DNA of 64,000 nucleotides from Saprospiraceae bacterium (GTDB lineage: Bacteria > Bacteroidota > Bacteroidia > Chitinophagales > Saprospiraceae). The notes under the pieces were generated by a model. The model saw only the letters and a program-made list of their open reading frames with translations, was not told the origin of the DNA and did not search any database. Each line of letters begins with the position of its first letter. Position 1 is the first letter of the stretch. The stretch covers positions 62,001-126,000 of the forward strand of contig JANQPA010000016.1 in NCBI GenBank assembly GCA_028285545.1, in the 5' to 3' direction. The translations under genes and the position numbers were made by a program. This document shows, one piece after another, positions 1 to 9,830 of the stretch.

Positions 1-422
1 GGCATAGATACGTGTCCTGCAACTGAAGATGTAATGATAACACGCCCTGACCTCTGTTTTCTCATGTGCGGAAGAACGGCTTTGAAGGCTCTTGCATTTC
101 CTATCACATTTACATCAAATTGATGCTTTATATCTTCAATGCTATGCAGTTCTACTGGACCTAATAGGCAAAATCCTGCATTGGCGAATAGGACATCGAT
201 TTTACCATCGTTTTTTATTATGGTGTCAACGACATTTTGGACATCCTCATCTTTGGTGACATCGCAATAGATGACAACTGCTCCCAATTCTTCAAGGTCT
301 TTCATTAAATGGGTTCTTCTGGCAGTTGCATACACTTTAAAGCCATTTTCTAATAATGTTTTAGCAGATGCATGACCAATTCCAGTTGAGGCTCCCGTTA
401 TAAATACCGTCTTTTTACTCAT
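1..422 (-). CDS. Short-chain dehydrogenase/reductase, 3' part cut off by window edge
   Basis: The reading frame runs from an ATG at 422 to the left edge, about 140 codons, with no stop. The N-terminus has the Rossmann nucleotide-binding motif TGASTGIG, followed by the NAG-type motif (FANAG) and the strand holding the catalytic serine (ITSSVAG). These are the hallmarks of classical SDR NAD(P)H-dependent oxidoreductases. The YxxxK catalytic pair would lie beyond the edge. The substrate cannot be told. It reads away from the rest of the window and shares no obvious operon with it. The family call is secure, the role is not. Confidence 0.9.
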   Translation of the reverse strand, partial: MSKKTVFITGASTGIGHASAKTLLENGFKVYATARRTHLMKDLEELGAVVIYCDVTKDEDVQNVVDTIIKNDGKIDVLFANAGFCLLGPVELHSIEDIKHQFDVNVIGNARAFKAVLPHMRKQRSGRVIITSSVAGHVSM

Positions 423-541
423 CTTTAATTGATTTAATGAATGAATTGCTTGTTATGATTCAAAGATGAATAGGTTTTGTATTTAATCCATAATACTAAT
501 CTCTGTTTTCTGTATTCTTTTCTCTGATTTCACTTTTATAG

Positions 542-802
542 TATGTAAATATAATTTCCTCCCTGAACCAGATTCCATTTTATTTCAGATCTTTCTACCC
601 AATTTTTTCCCAAAATCAGAATCAGTTAGACAGTATATTACAAGCCTATCATTCGCAGCCAGATAATACCATAAAACTTCATACATTAAAAGAATTATTC
701 CATAGTTATATAAACAATGACCTGGATAAAGCCAGAAAATATGCCCAGTGGCGTGTCGAATTTGAATTACACAAGAAACACGACAAACCCGGGTTTTATT
801 AA
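542..802 (+). pseudogene. Fragment of a TPR-type sensor or regulator N-terminus
   Basis: An open frame of about 86 codons ends at TAA 800-802 and is closed upstream by an in-frame TAG at 539-541, with no ATG in it. It reads like protein: NQLDSILQAY near the start and DLDKARKYAQ further on resemble the first TPR of the periplasmic sensor region of Bacteroidota hybrid histidine kinases or LuxR regulators. It stops just after the first repeat, so it is probably the stump of a deleted gene. The family assignment rests on pattern resemblance only. Confidence 0.4.
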
Positions 803-1171
803 AGCCGATTTGAAAAATATCACTGAATTTGGGGAGGACGTGTTTACGTGTTCAAGTGTTCACGTTTAGGGGTTCAAATTATGAATGTATGGTTTTTGAT
901 TGGAGCTTCTTTTCCACGCCAATTCCTCAGATTTATTATATTATTTTAAAATCATAACATCAGAAAATCTAAAATTGGCACATTTACAAATTTACACATC
1001 TACAAATCACCTCATTTCCCAATACCCTATTAAGTCAAATCATACTAAGCTTCCAATTAATTTGGGGATTAAGCTTAAAACAAAGCTTTGATTTTTAACA
1101 AATAATTGAAGTTTCAATCCATTCTTAAATCACTATTTTTTGGTATATTAGTGTAAAGAACCCGCCCCATC
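803..1171. other. Intergenic, low-complexity words, no gene supported
   Basis: The stretch has two of this chromosome's recurrent intergenic words: a GTGTTCAAGTGTTCACG-like word near 850 and an ACAAATTTACACATCTACAAA-like word near 985-1005. A 63-codon open frame at 900-1091 runs through these words and is not credible as a gene. The promoter of the cyclase gene at 1172 should lie here, but I could not place it with confidence. Confidence 0.5.
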
Positions 1172-3238
1172 ATGGGATATAAACGCCGTCTTTCTGCCAT
1201 AATGTTCACCGATATTCAGGGATATACTCGCCTGATGCAGGAAAGTGAATCCAGAGGAGTAGACACCCGAGCTCAACATCGCTCTATTTTTGATCCTACC
1301 ACCGTTCAATATAATGGAACTATTATTCAGTATTATGGAGATGGAACTTTAAGTATTTTTGACAGCTGCGTGGATGCCGTAAAATGTGCCATTGAGATGC
1401 AATTGGCCTATCTCCGAGATCCTTCCATACCAGTTCGGATAGGAATACATGTTGGAGATATTTTACTAGGTGAAAAAGATATCATAGGTGATAGCGTTAA
1501 TCTGGCTGCCAGAGTTGAATCCTTAGGCGTTTCAGGAAGCGTTTTAATTTCCGACAAAGTATATGAGGAAATTAAAAACAAAGAAGGATTTCCGGTAAAA
1601 TCACTGGGTCAGTTTCATTTTAAAAATGACGCCAAGCCCAGAACCATTTACGCCCTGACCAATGAAGGATTGGTAATCCCCAGGCCTTTTGAAATGAAGG
1701 GCAAGTTGGAAAAGCCCCAAAAAAGGCCCTGGTTCAAAAAAGCCCTTCCCCTGGCCTTTAGCACATTAGGCCTGGTTTTATTAGGCATATTAGGCTTTAT
1801 TAGCCTCCTTTCTTCTGGGCAAAAAATTGATCGGGTAGCTGTATTGCCTTTTGAGAACCGCATAGAAATTGATGATCAAGAATATTTGGCAGATGGAATG
1901 CATGAAGAGTTGATTATTAAGCTGGCCCAAACGGGTTTAAAAGTGCGCCCCTATACCACCATGAAACAGTATGTGGGTACCACTAAAACCGCTCGCCAAA
2001 TTGCCCAGGAATTAAATGTAGATGCCCTGGTAGAAGGATCAGTATACAAAATTGGTAATGAATTTAAAATTCGAGTCCAGTTGATCAGTGGGACCAATGA
2101 CGAGTATTTAATGAAACCTTTTGAGAGTCAGACCCGACTGGCCAACATCCAGTTTTTATATAGAGATTTAGTCCGGACTCTGGTTGATAAAATAGAAATA
2201 GCCCTAACCCCCGAAGCGGTCCAAAAACTTAATGCTGCTGAGTCTGTCGACCCTCAGGCATATGATCTGTATCTTCAAGGGCGTCACTATCTAAACCGAG
2301 GGTCCATTGACGATATTTACCGAGCCATTGACTATTACCACAGGGTATTAGAGCTCGATCCCAATTATGGCCAAGCTTATTCTGGGCTGGTGGAAAGTTA
2401 TCTCTTGCAAGGATTTGGTCTTTTAAACTCTCAGGAGGCCTATGCTCAATTCAGAATTTATCTACAAAAAGCAATAGAATTAGATGAAAATTTTGCCAAT
2501 GATCATCATCAATTGGCCATGATTAAAATTTTCAGTGAATGGGACTGGTCTGGTGCAGCCGAGGAACTCAGATTAGCTATACAAGAAAATCCTGAAAGTT
2601 GGGAACCCTATGATTCCTATGCCCAGCTTATGTGGGCAATTGGCCGAATGGATGAAAGTATTGCCGCAGCAGAAAAATCTGTTGAAGTTGACCCGGATGC
2701 GCACTTTGCCAGGTGTGACCTGGCCTGGGCCTATTATTTTGATAAACAAATCGACAGGGCAAAGGAAGAGCTAAAAACCCTATTTAAACAGCATGACTCT
2801 GATTGCCCATTTCATACCCTGCTAGATTTTCATATTCGAATTGAGGAGGCTCAAAAAACCGGTACCGGAAGCCAGGAGATTTTATTAGACTTGGAAAAAA
2901 GGCGCTTGAAATTCCCCAAAGATGATGCTCATATTGACCGAATTGAAGCCTACGCAAATGCCCTTTATGGTGATCGAGTATATGCTCTGGAATTGGCCAG
3001 GTCCCTGGAAAAAGAGGAAAACTTCGGTACGGCTGCCATTCATCTAGCCCTGGGAGATAAAGAAGAAGCCTTAAACATGCTGAATCAAAGTGCCAGTCAA
3101 CGTGCCTTTTATCTAATGTATACCATCAAAATGATACCAAATTTAAACCCTCTACGAGCTGAGCCTGAATTTCAAAAAATACTTAAACGACTAAATTTAG
3201 ATCGTACAGATACCATACAACTAAAACCAATTCTGTAA
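1172..3238 (+). CDS. Class III adenylate/guanylate cyclase with TolB-like and TPR domains
   Basis: A 688-residue membrane protein. Residues about 5-165 form a class III nucleotide cyclase domain: metal-binding Asp14 (FTDIQGY) and Asp57 (YYGDG), and the transition-state pair Asn110/Arg114 in SVNLAARVES. One transmembrane helix follows at about 191-213. Next comes a TolB-like segment starting VAVLPFEN (about 222-330) and then TPR repeats from about 365 to the C-terminus. With the catalytic domain at the N-terminus, the cyclase is cytoplasmic and the TPR part probably periplasmic. Only 14 bp separate it from the TPR lipoprotein gene that follows, so the two probably form an operon. The product (cAMP or cGMP) and the signal are unknown. 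Confidence 0.85.
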   Translation: MGYKRRLSAIMFTDIQGYTRLMQESESRGVDTRAQHRSIFDPTTVQYNGTIIQYYGDGTLSIFDSCVDAVKCAIEMQLAYLRDPSIPVRIGIHVGDILLGEKDIIGDSVNLAARVESLGVSGSVLISDKVYEEIKNKEGFPVKSLGQFHFKNDAKPRTIYALTNEGLVIPRPFEMKGKLEKPQKRPWFKKALPLAFSTLGLVLLGILGFISLLSSGQKIDRVAVLPFENRIEIDDQEYLADGMHEELIIKLAQTGLKVRPYTTMKQYVGTTKTARQIAQELNVDALVEGSVYKIGNEFKIRVQLISGTNDEYLMKPFESQTRLANIQFLYRDLVRTLVDKIEIALTPEAVQKLNAAESVDPQAYDLYLQGRHYLNRGSIDDIYRAIDYYHRVLELDPNYGQAYSGLVESYLLQGFGLLNSQEAYAQFRIYLQKAIELDENFANDHHQLAMIKIFSEWDWSGAAEELRLAIQENPESWEPYDSYAQLMWAIGRMDESIAAAEKSVEVDPDAHFARCDLAWAYYFDKQIDRAKEELKTLFKQHDSDCPFHTLLDFHIRIEEAQKTGTGSQEILLDLEKRRLKFPKDDAHIDRIEAYANALYGDRVYALELARSLEKEENFGTAAIHLALGDKEEALNMLNQSASQRAFYLMYTIKMIPNLNPLRAEPEFQKILKRLNLDRTDTIQLKPIL

Positions 3239-3252
3239 ACAAAAATCATAAA

Positions 3253-4092
3253 ATGAAAATCAAACATCTATTTCCCAAATTAAATTATTTACTTTTTCTT
3301 TTCCTTTCTTTTAGCTTGATTCATTGTGGTGGAGAAACCACTTCTGAAGAGGCACCCGAAACGGAAACCGAAACTGAAATAAGCGAAGAAGCCATAGCTC
3401 AGGCTGCCTCCTGGGCAGATACCGCACAAATGAAACAGTATGTATTATGGGATTGGGAAGGTGCAGAAACAGCTTTTCAGAAAGCCATTGAATTGAACCC
3501 TAATTTAGGGCGTGCTCATGCCCATTATGGCTGGCTTCATCATTTGCGAGGAGATAATGCTAAAGGCATAGAAGAAATGAAAACGGCCATGAAAGTGGAA
3601 CCTAAAAATCCCTTATGGCATGCCTGGCATGGATGGATGCTACTATGGGAAGATGATAAAGCTATAGCTATGGAAGCTGCAAAAGGTGGTCTGGAGATTG
3701 ACTCCTCCTTTTCTGTTTCTCATTATATTATTGGAACTTGCCTTAATCACCTAGGAGAATCAGAAAAAGCAATGGAACATCTTGAAATGGCCGCTAAAGA
3801 CCCTATGTTTGTTTTTGGACTTGGAGTTGGCCATGCTTTCATTGGCAATAAAGAAAAAGCCATCGAAATTGCAGATCAATTAGTTGCCACAGGCGAAACC
3901 TGGAATACTTGGGGTACTGCTGAAATCTATTCAACTCTTGGCGATTCTGAAAAGGCAATGGAATGGGTACAAAAAGCCTTTGATCAAAAACACCCTTATA
4001 TTCCATGGATTGAAAGAAATCCTATTCTTTCCGTCTTAAATGAGAATCCAAAATATCAGGAGATTGTTGCGGCTATGAATTTGCCATATTAA
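3253..4092 (+). CDS. TPR-containing lipoprotein
   Basis: A 279-residue protein with a lipoprotein signal peptide: basic start, hydrophobic core and lipobox LIHC with Cys about 26, then an acidic Glu/Thr-rich linker. The rest is tetratricopeptide repeats (for example WEGAETAFQKAIELNPN). It is similar in style to the TPR half of the upstream cyclase and follows it by 14 bp. The pair may act together in the envelope, with the lipoprotein binding the periplasmic TPR region; that partnership is inferred from context. A strong inverted repeat with a T run follows the stop codon. Confidence 0.8.
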   Translation: MKIKHLFPKLNYLLFLFLSFSLIHCGGETTSEEAPETETETEISEEAIAQAASWADTAQMKQYVLWDWEGAETAFQKAIELNPNLGRAHAHYGWLHHLRGDNAKGIEEMKTAMKVEPKNPLWHAWHGWMLLWEDDKAIAMEAAKGGLEIDSSFSVSHYIIGTCLNHLGESEKAMEHLEMAAKDPMFVFGLGVGHAFIGNKEKAIEIADQLVATGETWNTWGTAEIYSTLGDSEKAMEWVQKAFDQKHPYIPWIERNPILSVLNENPKYQEIVAAMNLPY

Positions 4093-4157
4093 CAATAGCA
4101 ATGGCAATGGCAATTTGCTAATAAAGATTGCCAATGTTATTGTCATTGTTATTTTTT
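4091..4157 (+). terminator. Inverted repeat with T tract after the TPR lipoprotein gene
   Basis: Two 24-nt arms (4091-4114 and 4127-4150) pair at about 20 positions and are followed by a run of T at 4152-4157. The arms are built from the stuttered word AATGGCAAT, which recurs at 34184-34262. Shape and position fit a Rho-independent terminator. Confidence 0.7.
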
Positions 4158-4222
4158 TGACCTCTTTCAAAATGATATTTATATTGAGTTCAATTGAAAT
4201 GTCATAGTACAAAAAACATAAG

Positions 4223-6202
4223 ATGGATCACAGTATAGACGATGTTCCTCCAATCCTTTGGACCCCAAATGATGAGTTTATTCAAAATAGCAATCTACAA
4301 CTGTATATTGATTGGCTTTCTAAAAAAAAGGATTTACCGTTTAATAGTTACCAACAGTTGTGGGAGTGGTCCATAAGTGAAATTGGAGATTTTTGGGAGA
4401 GTATCGCTGAATATTTCCAAGTTAGGTTTCACAGTCCCTATCAATCTGTTCTTTCTGATGATGATATGCCTTATGTCAAATGGTTTGAAGGAGCAACTTT
4501 GAATTATGCAGAACACATTTTTAATTACCGTCCAAAAGATCAAGCTGCAATCTGGTTTCAGTCAGAACGCCATGAGATGGAATCCATTTCTTGGGGAGAG
4601 TTGGAAAATAAGGTTGCCAGTCTAGCCACTTATCTTAAATCCATTGGAATAAAAAGAGGAGATCGTATAGTTGCTTATCTTCCAAACATCCCTGAAGCTA
4701 CCATCGGGTTTTTAGCCACCTGCTCTTTAGGAGCTATTTGGTCCAGTTGTTCACCAGATTTTGGAACAGAAAGTGTGGTGGATCGCTTTTCTCAAATCGA
4801 ACCAAAAGTTTTGATTACAGTGGATGGTTATCAATACGGAGGAAAAGCCTTTGATAAAACTAAGGTGGTACAAGGCTTAATTGAACAACTTCCAAGTCTT
4901 GAAAAAGTTCTACTCCTACCCTACCTGAATCCTGAAATCGATACCTCTCTTTTTCCTAAATCAATTTTTTGGGAAGAATCCATATCAATGCCAAGTGATG
5001 GATTAAATTTTGAGGCCGTCCCTTTTAGTCATCCTATATGGGTCTTATTTTCTTCAGGTACCACTGGCAAACCTAAAGCCATTACCCATTCCCAGGGTGG
5101 GGTTTTGTTAGAACATTTTAAATATCTAGCTTTCCATAATGATGTTCATGAAGGAGAAAAATTCTTCTGGTTCAGTACCACTGGATGGATGATGTGGAAT
5201 TATGTTCAGGCTTCCCTGTTGCTTGGCGCAGCAATTGTACTATACGATGGAAGTCCTGGTTATCCTAATCTTAACGTTCTTTGGAAAATGGCTTCCGATA
5301 TCCATTTAGAACATTTTGGCACCAGCGCTCCTTATTTGGTTGCCTGTATGAAAAAGGGGCTTCAACCAGGCAATGATTTCAACCTGGAGCATCTGAGAAG
5401 TCTTAGTTCTACCGGTGCCCCTCTTCCACCAGAAGCCTTTGACTGGATCTACCAGGAAATTAAGGAAGATTTGTGGCTGTGTTCAATGAGTGGAGGGACA
5501 GATGTGTGTACAGCCTTTGTAGGAGGTTGCCCCACTTATCCGGTTTATATGGGAGAAATTCAAAGTCGTGCCCTGGGATGCGCACTTTTTGCTTTTGATG
5601 AAATGGGAAAAGAAATTATTGATGAGGTTGGTGAAATGGTAATTTGCCGCCCTATGCCTTCCATGCCCATTTACTTTTGGAATGATAAAAACTTTGAACG
5701 ATATCTAGGCAGTTATTTTGAAAACTATAAGGGCATTTGGAGACATGGGGATTGGGTGAAAATAACCACCAGAAACTCCCTCATCATTTTGGGGAGGTCT
5801 GATGCCACCCTCAACCGCCAGGGTATTCGAATTGGTACTGCCGAAATTTATCAATCCGTTGATAAAATAGCGGAGATAAAAGACAGCCTTATCGTAAACC
5901 TGGAATTAAGTGGCGGACGACATTTTATGCCCCTCTTTGTAGTGATGAATAAAAAAGAAAGTCTTTCTGAAGAAATAAAACAAAAAATCCGAGCCCAACT
6001 TCGTTCTGATTACTCTCCTCGCCATGTCCCTGATGAGATTATCGAAATCAATGATATTCCCTATACCATCAGTGGAAAAAAAATGGAAACGCCCGTGAAA
6101 AAGATTCTAATGGGTATCCCCTTGAAGAAGTCCGCAAATGAAGGAGCCATGCGGAATCCGGAATCACTAGGCTTCTTTGTGGATTTTAGAAATAAAATCT
6201 AG
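4223..6202 (+). CDS. Acetoacetate-CoA ligase (acetoacetyl-CoA synthetase)
   Basis: A 659-residue ANL-superfamily adenylating enzyme, close to the usual length for acetoacetyl-CoA synthetases. The N-terminal cap with WTPNDEFIQNSNLQLYIDWL is typical of this subfamily. The AMP-binding P-loop is SSGTTGKPKAI (about residues 276-286). The region FSTTGWMMWNY and the GTSAPYL segment are those of acetoacetyl-CoA rather than acetyl-CoA synthetases. The catalytic lysine lies near the C-terminus in SGKKMETPVKK. It activates acetoacetate to acetoacetyl-CoA in ketone-body or PHB-type metabolism. It appears to be monocistronic. Confidence 0.92.
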   Translation: MDHSIDDVPPILWTPNDEFIQNSNLQLYIDWLSKKKDLPFNSYQQLWEWSISEIGDFWESIAEYFQVRFHSPYQSVLSDDDMPYVKWFEGATLNYAEHIFNYRPKDQAAIWFQSERHEMESISWGELENKVASLATYLKSIGIKRGDRIVAYLPNIPEATIGFLATCSLGAIWSSCSPDFGTESVVDRFSQIEPKVLITVDGYQYGGKAFDKTKVVQGLIEQLPSLEKVLLLPYLNPEIDTSLFPKSIFWEESISMPSDGLNFEAVPFSHPIWVLFSSGTTGKPKAITHSQGGVLLEHFKYLAFHNDVHEGEKFFWFSTTGWMMWNYVQASLLLGAAIVLYDGSPGYPNLNVLWKMASDIHLEHFGTSAPYLVACMKKGLQPGNDFNLEHLRSLSSTGAPLPPEAFDWIYQEIKEDLWLCSMSGGTDVCTAFVGGCPTYPVYMGEIQSRALGCALFAFDEMGKEIIDEVGEMVICRPMPSMPIYFWNDKNFERYLGSYFENYKGIWRHGDWVKITTRNSLIILGRSDATLNRQGIRIGTAEIYQSVDKIAEIKDSLIVNLELSGGRHFMPLFVVMNKKESLSEEIKQKIRAQLRSDYSPRHVPDEIIEINDIPYTISGKKMETPVKKILMGIPLKKSANEGAMRNPESLGFFVDFRNKI

Positions 6203-6398
6203 TAATGTGTATTGGGTAATGTGTATTGGGTAGAGTGGTTCAGAATTTAAGGTGATTCTATCAATTTTAGTTAGGTAAAGGCATACAGGTCTCCCTAATT
6301 TTGCAGATATTTTATTGAATTTAACATTGGTTCAAGTATTCAAAATTAAGTTTACAAACGCGAACACTTATTAACTTGAACACGTGAACACATAAAAC
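6203..6398. repeat. Convergent-gene gap with stutter words
   Basis: The gap between convergent genes has a tandem of TGTATTGGGTAA at about 6206-6232 and a GAACACGTGAACAC-like word at about 6358-6390. The second matches the word near 850. No gene is seen. Confidence 0.5.
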
Positions 6399-6905
6399 TT
6401 ACCAATCATTAAAAGCTTCATTAAAAATATATTCATTAATCTGATTAGAGATGGTTTCTATGGCTTCATCCTGAACACTGATAAAATCGGTGGAGGTATC
6501 CCAATCGAAAAAGAAATCAAAGTTTTTCTTCCAGTTTTTATCGGGGTTAACATTATTTTTAAAATCTACTAAAACTTTGATGGTGAGTCGGTTAATAGCC
6601 GTGGTTTCGCCCTGCTGCGGAGCCTCAGAGGTAATGCGGTAATCAACAATGGCACCTGTAAACTCTACGTCCGGGTTTTGATCTGCGTAAATTAAGCGAG
6701 ACTGAGTCCGGATTTTTTCTTTGAGATCTTCTGTGAATATCTGATCCAGACCAGGAAGTGCATCCAGTGTATTATCGTCATATAAATTAACTTTATAGGA
6801 TCGTACATTAGGATCTATTGTGATGCCACTAAAAGAATAGCAGGCCTCGAAAAATATTGCCACGCTAATCACTAATGCTGAAAATATCAGGTTCTTAGTT
6901 TTCAT
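6399..6905 (-). CDS. lptE: LptE family LPS-assembly lipoprotein
   Basis: A 168-residue protein with a lipoprotein-type signal peptide (Cys about 22, in FEACYSFSG). The rest matches the Bacteroidota LptE pattern: CYSFSGITI at the mature N-terminus, a DLKEKIRTQSRL helix, and an ITSEAP/TAINRLTIKV beta region. LptE plugs the LptD barrel that inserts LPS into the outer membrane. Its start overlaps the end of the sigma-54 activator gene by 4 bp, so the two are co-transcribed. The divergent sequence lowers certainty slightly. Confidence 0.8.
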   Translation of the reverse strand: MKTKNLIFSALVISVAIFFEACYSFSGITIDPNVRSYKVNLYDDNTLDALPGLDQIFTEDLKEKIRTQSRLIYADQNPDVEFTGAIVDYRITSEAPQQGETTAINRLTIKVLVDFKNNVNPDKNWKKNFDFFFDWDTSTDFISVQDEAIETISNQINEYIFNEAFNDW

Positions 6906-8203
6906 AAATCGTATTGCTTAATCTTTCGATAAAGGGTTCTTTCAGAAATTTCCAGGTCTTTGGCAGCTTCTTTTCTACGACCATTGTGTTTACGCAAAGC
7001 TTTTTTTATCAGTACTTTTTCATTTTCTTCTAAAGATAAATTTTCCTCCACCACTTCTGTATTTGAGTACTGTTCTTTGGTTTTGTCATCAATAATAATT
7101 GGTTTAACATCATTAAGGCCTTCAGAATCCGGAGAATAGGGCTCATAGGAAGAATCAGGCTGTGGAAGAAAAGTATTGGTTTCATTAGGAGGATAAGCTT
7201 CCTGCTCAAAATCAAGAGCATAATCACTGGATTGTAACGCCTGAAGTCTTTGTGGATTTTGGACTCGAAGGTCATTAGATCGGATGAGTTCAAAAACGAC
7301 TTTTTTCAATTCACTCAAATCTCTTTTCATGTCAAAGAGCAAATTGTATAAAATATCTCGTTCCTCAAAATTAGCTTTGCCTGGATGGTTTGTGATGGCC
7401 GGAAGGTTGCGTTGGATAATATTGGGTACCAATTGAATTAAATCTTCAGCACTAATATCTTTGTGTTCAGTCAAAACTGATAATTGTTCAGCAACATTTT
7501 TTAGTTCTCTGATATTCCCCGGCCAGGAATAATTTTCGAGAAGTAATCGTCCTCGGTCTTCTAAGCGAATAGGGGTAGTTCGGTACTTTTCAGCAAAATC
7601 AATTACAAATTTTCTAAAAAGTAGAAAAATGTCTTCTTTTCGCTCTCGCAGCGCCGGCACTTTTATGGGTACGGTATTCAATCGAAAATAGAGGTCTTCT
7701 CTGAATTTCCCCTTATTGACTTTTTCCTTGAGGTCGACATTGGTGGCAGCAATAATTCGCACATCTGTTTTTAGCACTTTTGAGGAGCCTACTCTAATAA
7801 ATTCTCCGGACTCCAAAACTCTTAGCAGAAAGGATTGTGTATCCAATGGCATTTCACCTATTTCGTCCAGGAAAATGGTTCCTCCATTATAGGTTTCAAA
7901 ATATCCTTTCCGTTCGCCGGTAGCTCCGGTGAAAGCTCCTTTTTCATGGCCAAATAATTCAGAATTGATGGTTCCCTCAGGAATAGCTCCACAGTTGATA
8001 GCAATAAAATTATTGTGCTTTCTATGACTTATAGAATGGATGATTTTGGAAAATACCTCCTTACCTACCCCACTCTCTCCGGAAATCAAAACGGACAAAT
8101 CAGTGTTGGCCACCCTTACAGCAGTTCCCAAAGCTCTTTCTAATAATTCTGACCTGCCTATTATGCCGAATCTTTGTTTTATCGACTGGAGGTTCTCATC
8201 CAT
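6902..8203 (-). CDS. Sigma-54 interacting AAA+ transcriptional activator with Fis-type HTH
   Basis: About 433 residues from the preferred ATG at 8203 (MDENLQSIKQRFGIIGRS). The AAA+ domain has Walker A GESGVGKE, the sigma-54 contact loop GAFTGA, Walker B IFLDEIGEM and the arginine-finger region RLNTVPIKVPALRERKEDI. A Fis-type helix-turn-helix ends the protein (RRKEAAKDLEISERTLYRKIKQY). There is no receiver or other N-terminal sensor, so activity may be set by a partner or by expression level. A longer frame to 8323 exists, but its first codons lie inside a 28-bp perfect inverted repeat, so I rejected that start. It is co-transcribed with lptE. A candidate sigma-54 promoter occurs in this window at 37378. 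Confidence 0.88.
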   Translation of the reverse strand: MDENLQSIKQRFGIIGRSELLERALGTAVRVANTDLSVLISGESGVGKEVFSKIIHSISHRKHNNFIAINCGAIPEGTINSELFGHEKGAFTGATGERKGYFETYNGGTIFLDEIGEMPLDTQSFLLRVLESGEFIRVGSSKVLKTDVRIIAATNVDLKEKVNKGKFREDLYFRLNTVPIKVPALRERKEDIFLLFRKFVIDFAEKYRTTPIRLEDRGRLLLENYSWPGNIRELKNVAEQLSVLTEHKDISAEDLIQLVPNIIQRNLPAITNHPGKANFEERDILYNLLFDMKRDLSELKKVVFELIRSNDLRVQNPQRLQALQSSDYALDFEQEAYPPNETNTFLPQPDSSYEPYSPDSEGLNDVKPIIIDDKTKEQYSNTEVVEENLSLEENEKVLIKKALRKHNGRRKEAAKDLEISERTLYRKIKQYDL

Positions 8204-8289
8204 AAATATTGTATTTTTTAGAGGGCGTCTCATAACTTCTACCTGTCGGTAGACAGGCGTTCCTCGTTCTGATCCGCCAAATAGTTTTC

Positions 8290-8350
8290 TTTTTGAGAGC
8301 ATTTTTTTAAGGGAAAATTTCATTTTCCCTTAAAAAAATGCTCTCAAAAA
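8290..8350 (-). terminator. 28-bp perfect inverted repeat downstream of miaB
   Basis: Arms 8290-8317 and 8323-8350 are perfectly complementary with a 5-nt loop. Each has A/T tracts flanking a GAGAGC/GCTCTC block. It lies 40 bp after the miaB stop on the minus strand and probably ends miaB transcription. It overlaps the upstream extension of the sigma-54 activator frame and so argues for that gene's internal start. Confidence 0.65.
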
Positions 8351-8390
8351 AATAATATTGGCTGGCGAATCCGTACGGATGAGACAGCCT

Positions 8391-9830
8391 CTAAATATTG
8401 ATAATTTCGCCTTTCAAAGTGGCACTAGTAGCATCTGTAATTTTCACAATTGTATATTCACCTGGTTTCAAGCCCTCTTTTTTGGGGAAAACGACCATTT
8501 TATTTTGTGAATTGCGTCCTTTAAATTCCTGATCAGATTTTTTAGAATCCCCTTCAATCAAAACTTTGAACGTCTTGCCAATATCTTTTTGATTGTGCCG
8601 GAAAGAAATTTGAGTTTGCAGACGAATGACTTCCTGCAAGCGTCTTTTTTTCACTTCCAATGGTATATCATCTTCGTATTTACGAGCAGCCAATGTTCCA
8701 GGTCTTTCTGAATAGAAAAACATATAAGACATGCTGTAATTGGCCAACTCAATCATACTCAGTGTATCTTGATGCTCAGTTTCGGTTTCTGTGCAAAAAC
8801 CAGTTATGATATCAGAAGAAATGGCACAATCAGGAATGATGCGATTAATGGCATTCAAGCGGTCAATATACCAGTCTCGATCATAGGTACGGTTCATCAA
8901 TTCCAAAACACGACTATTTCCGGACTGGACAGGCAGATGAATATATTTGCAAATATTTTCGTATTTGGCCATGGTGTGCAACACCTCGTCGGTCATATCC
9001 TTTGGATGGGAAGTAGAAAAACGAACTCTTAAATCAGGATGTACCAGAGCAACTAACTCCAGAAGATTGGCAAAACTAACTTTTTCACCTGTTTCTGGAT
9101 TTTCCCATTTATAAGAATCGACATTTTGGCCCAATAGAGTCACTTCTCGATAGCCCTTAAGGTAAAGATCAGTGGCTTCAGCAACAATACTAAAGGCATC
9201 TCTACTGCGCTCTCGTCCTCTGGTAAAGGGAACAACGCAGAAAGAACACATATTATCACATCCACGCATGATGGAAATAAAAGCTGTTACCCCATTCGAA
9301 CCAAGCCGCATCGGGTTGATATCTGCATAGGTCTCCTCTCTGGAAAGATATACATTAATACCTTTACCCCCTTCATCCACTTCAGTAACCAATTTAGGCA
9401 AGTCTCGGTAGGCATCAGGCCCTACTACCAGGTCGACCAGTTTTTCTTCCTCCAGCAATTTTTTCTTAAGGCGTTCGGCCATGCAGCCTAAAACCCCTAC
9501 TAGCGTCCCTGGTTTTCGTTCTTTTACTTTGTCAAAAACACGCAAGCGTTTACGAACGGTATCTTCTGCTTTTTCACGGATAGAACAGGTATTGATCAGG
9601 ATAATATCCGATTCTTCCATATTTGTGGTCGACTGAAAACCTACATCTGCTAAGACAGAAGCTACTATTTCACTATCGCTAAAGTTCATCTGACAGCCGT
9701 AACTTTCGATATAAAATTTACGAGCGTCCGAAGAAGTTCCTTCTTTTTTATCCTGTTGAAATACCTCACCTTGCTTACACTCGATGATCTCCTTGTTAAT
9801 CCCTTCTAGTGTTGGGTTATCATTATACAT
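8391..9830 (-). CDS. miaB: tRNA-2-methylthio-N6-dimethylallyladenosine synthase
   Basis: A 479-residue radical-SAM methylthiotransferase. The N-terminal UPF0004 domain has the three auxiliary-cluster cysteines ([29 protein letters not shown]). The radical SAM motif follows in [22 protein letters not shown], and a C-terminal TRAM domain ends the protein. It adds the methylthio group to i6A37 in tRNAs that read UNN codons. Length and motif order are those of MiaB rather than MtaB or RimO (FTRGRERSR). It stands alone, with a strong hairpin downstream. Confidence 0.95.
   Translation of the reverse strand: MYNDNPTLEGINKEIIECKQGEVFQQDKKEGTSSDARKFYIESYGCQMNFSDSEIVASVLADVGFQSTTNMEESDIILINTCSIREKAEDTVRKRLRVFDKVKERKPGTLVGVLGCMAERLKKKLLEEEKLVDLVVGPDAYRDLPKLVTEVDEGGKGINVYLSREETYADINPMRLGSNGVTAFISIMRGCDNMCSFCVVPFTRGRERSRDAFSIVAEATDLYLKGYREVTLLGQNVDSYKWENPETGEKVSFANLLELVALVHPDLRVRFSTSHPKDMTDEVLHTMAKYENICKYIHLPVQSGNSRVLELMNRTYDRDWYIDRLNAINRIIPDCAISSDIITGFCTETETEHQDTLSMIELANYSMSYMFFYSERPGTLAARKYEDDIPLEVKKRRLQEVIRLQTQISFRHNQKDIGKTFKVLIEGDSKKSDQEFKGRNSQNKMVVFPKKEGLKPGEYTIVKITDATSATLKGEIINI

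Noticed and set aside
900-1091. 63-codon plus-strand open frame
   Set aside because: It runs through recurrent intergenic words and has no domain, signal or context.
7030-7293. 87-codon frame inside the sigma-54 activator gene
   Set aside because: It is a shadow frame; the activator's own frame carries all conserved motifs.
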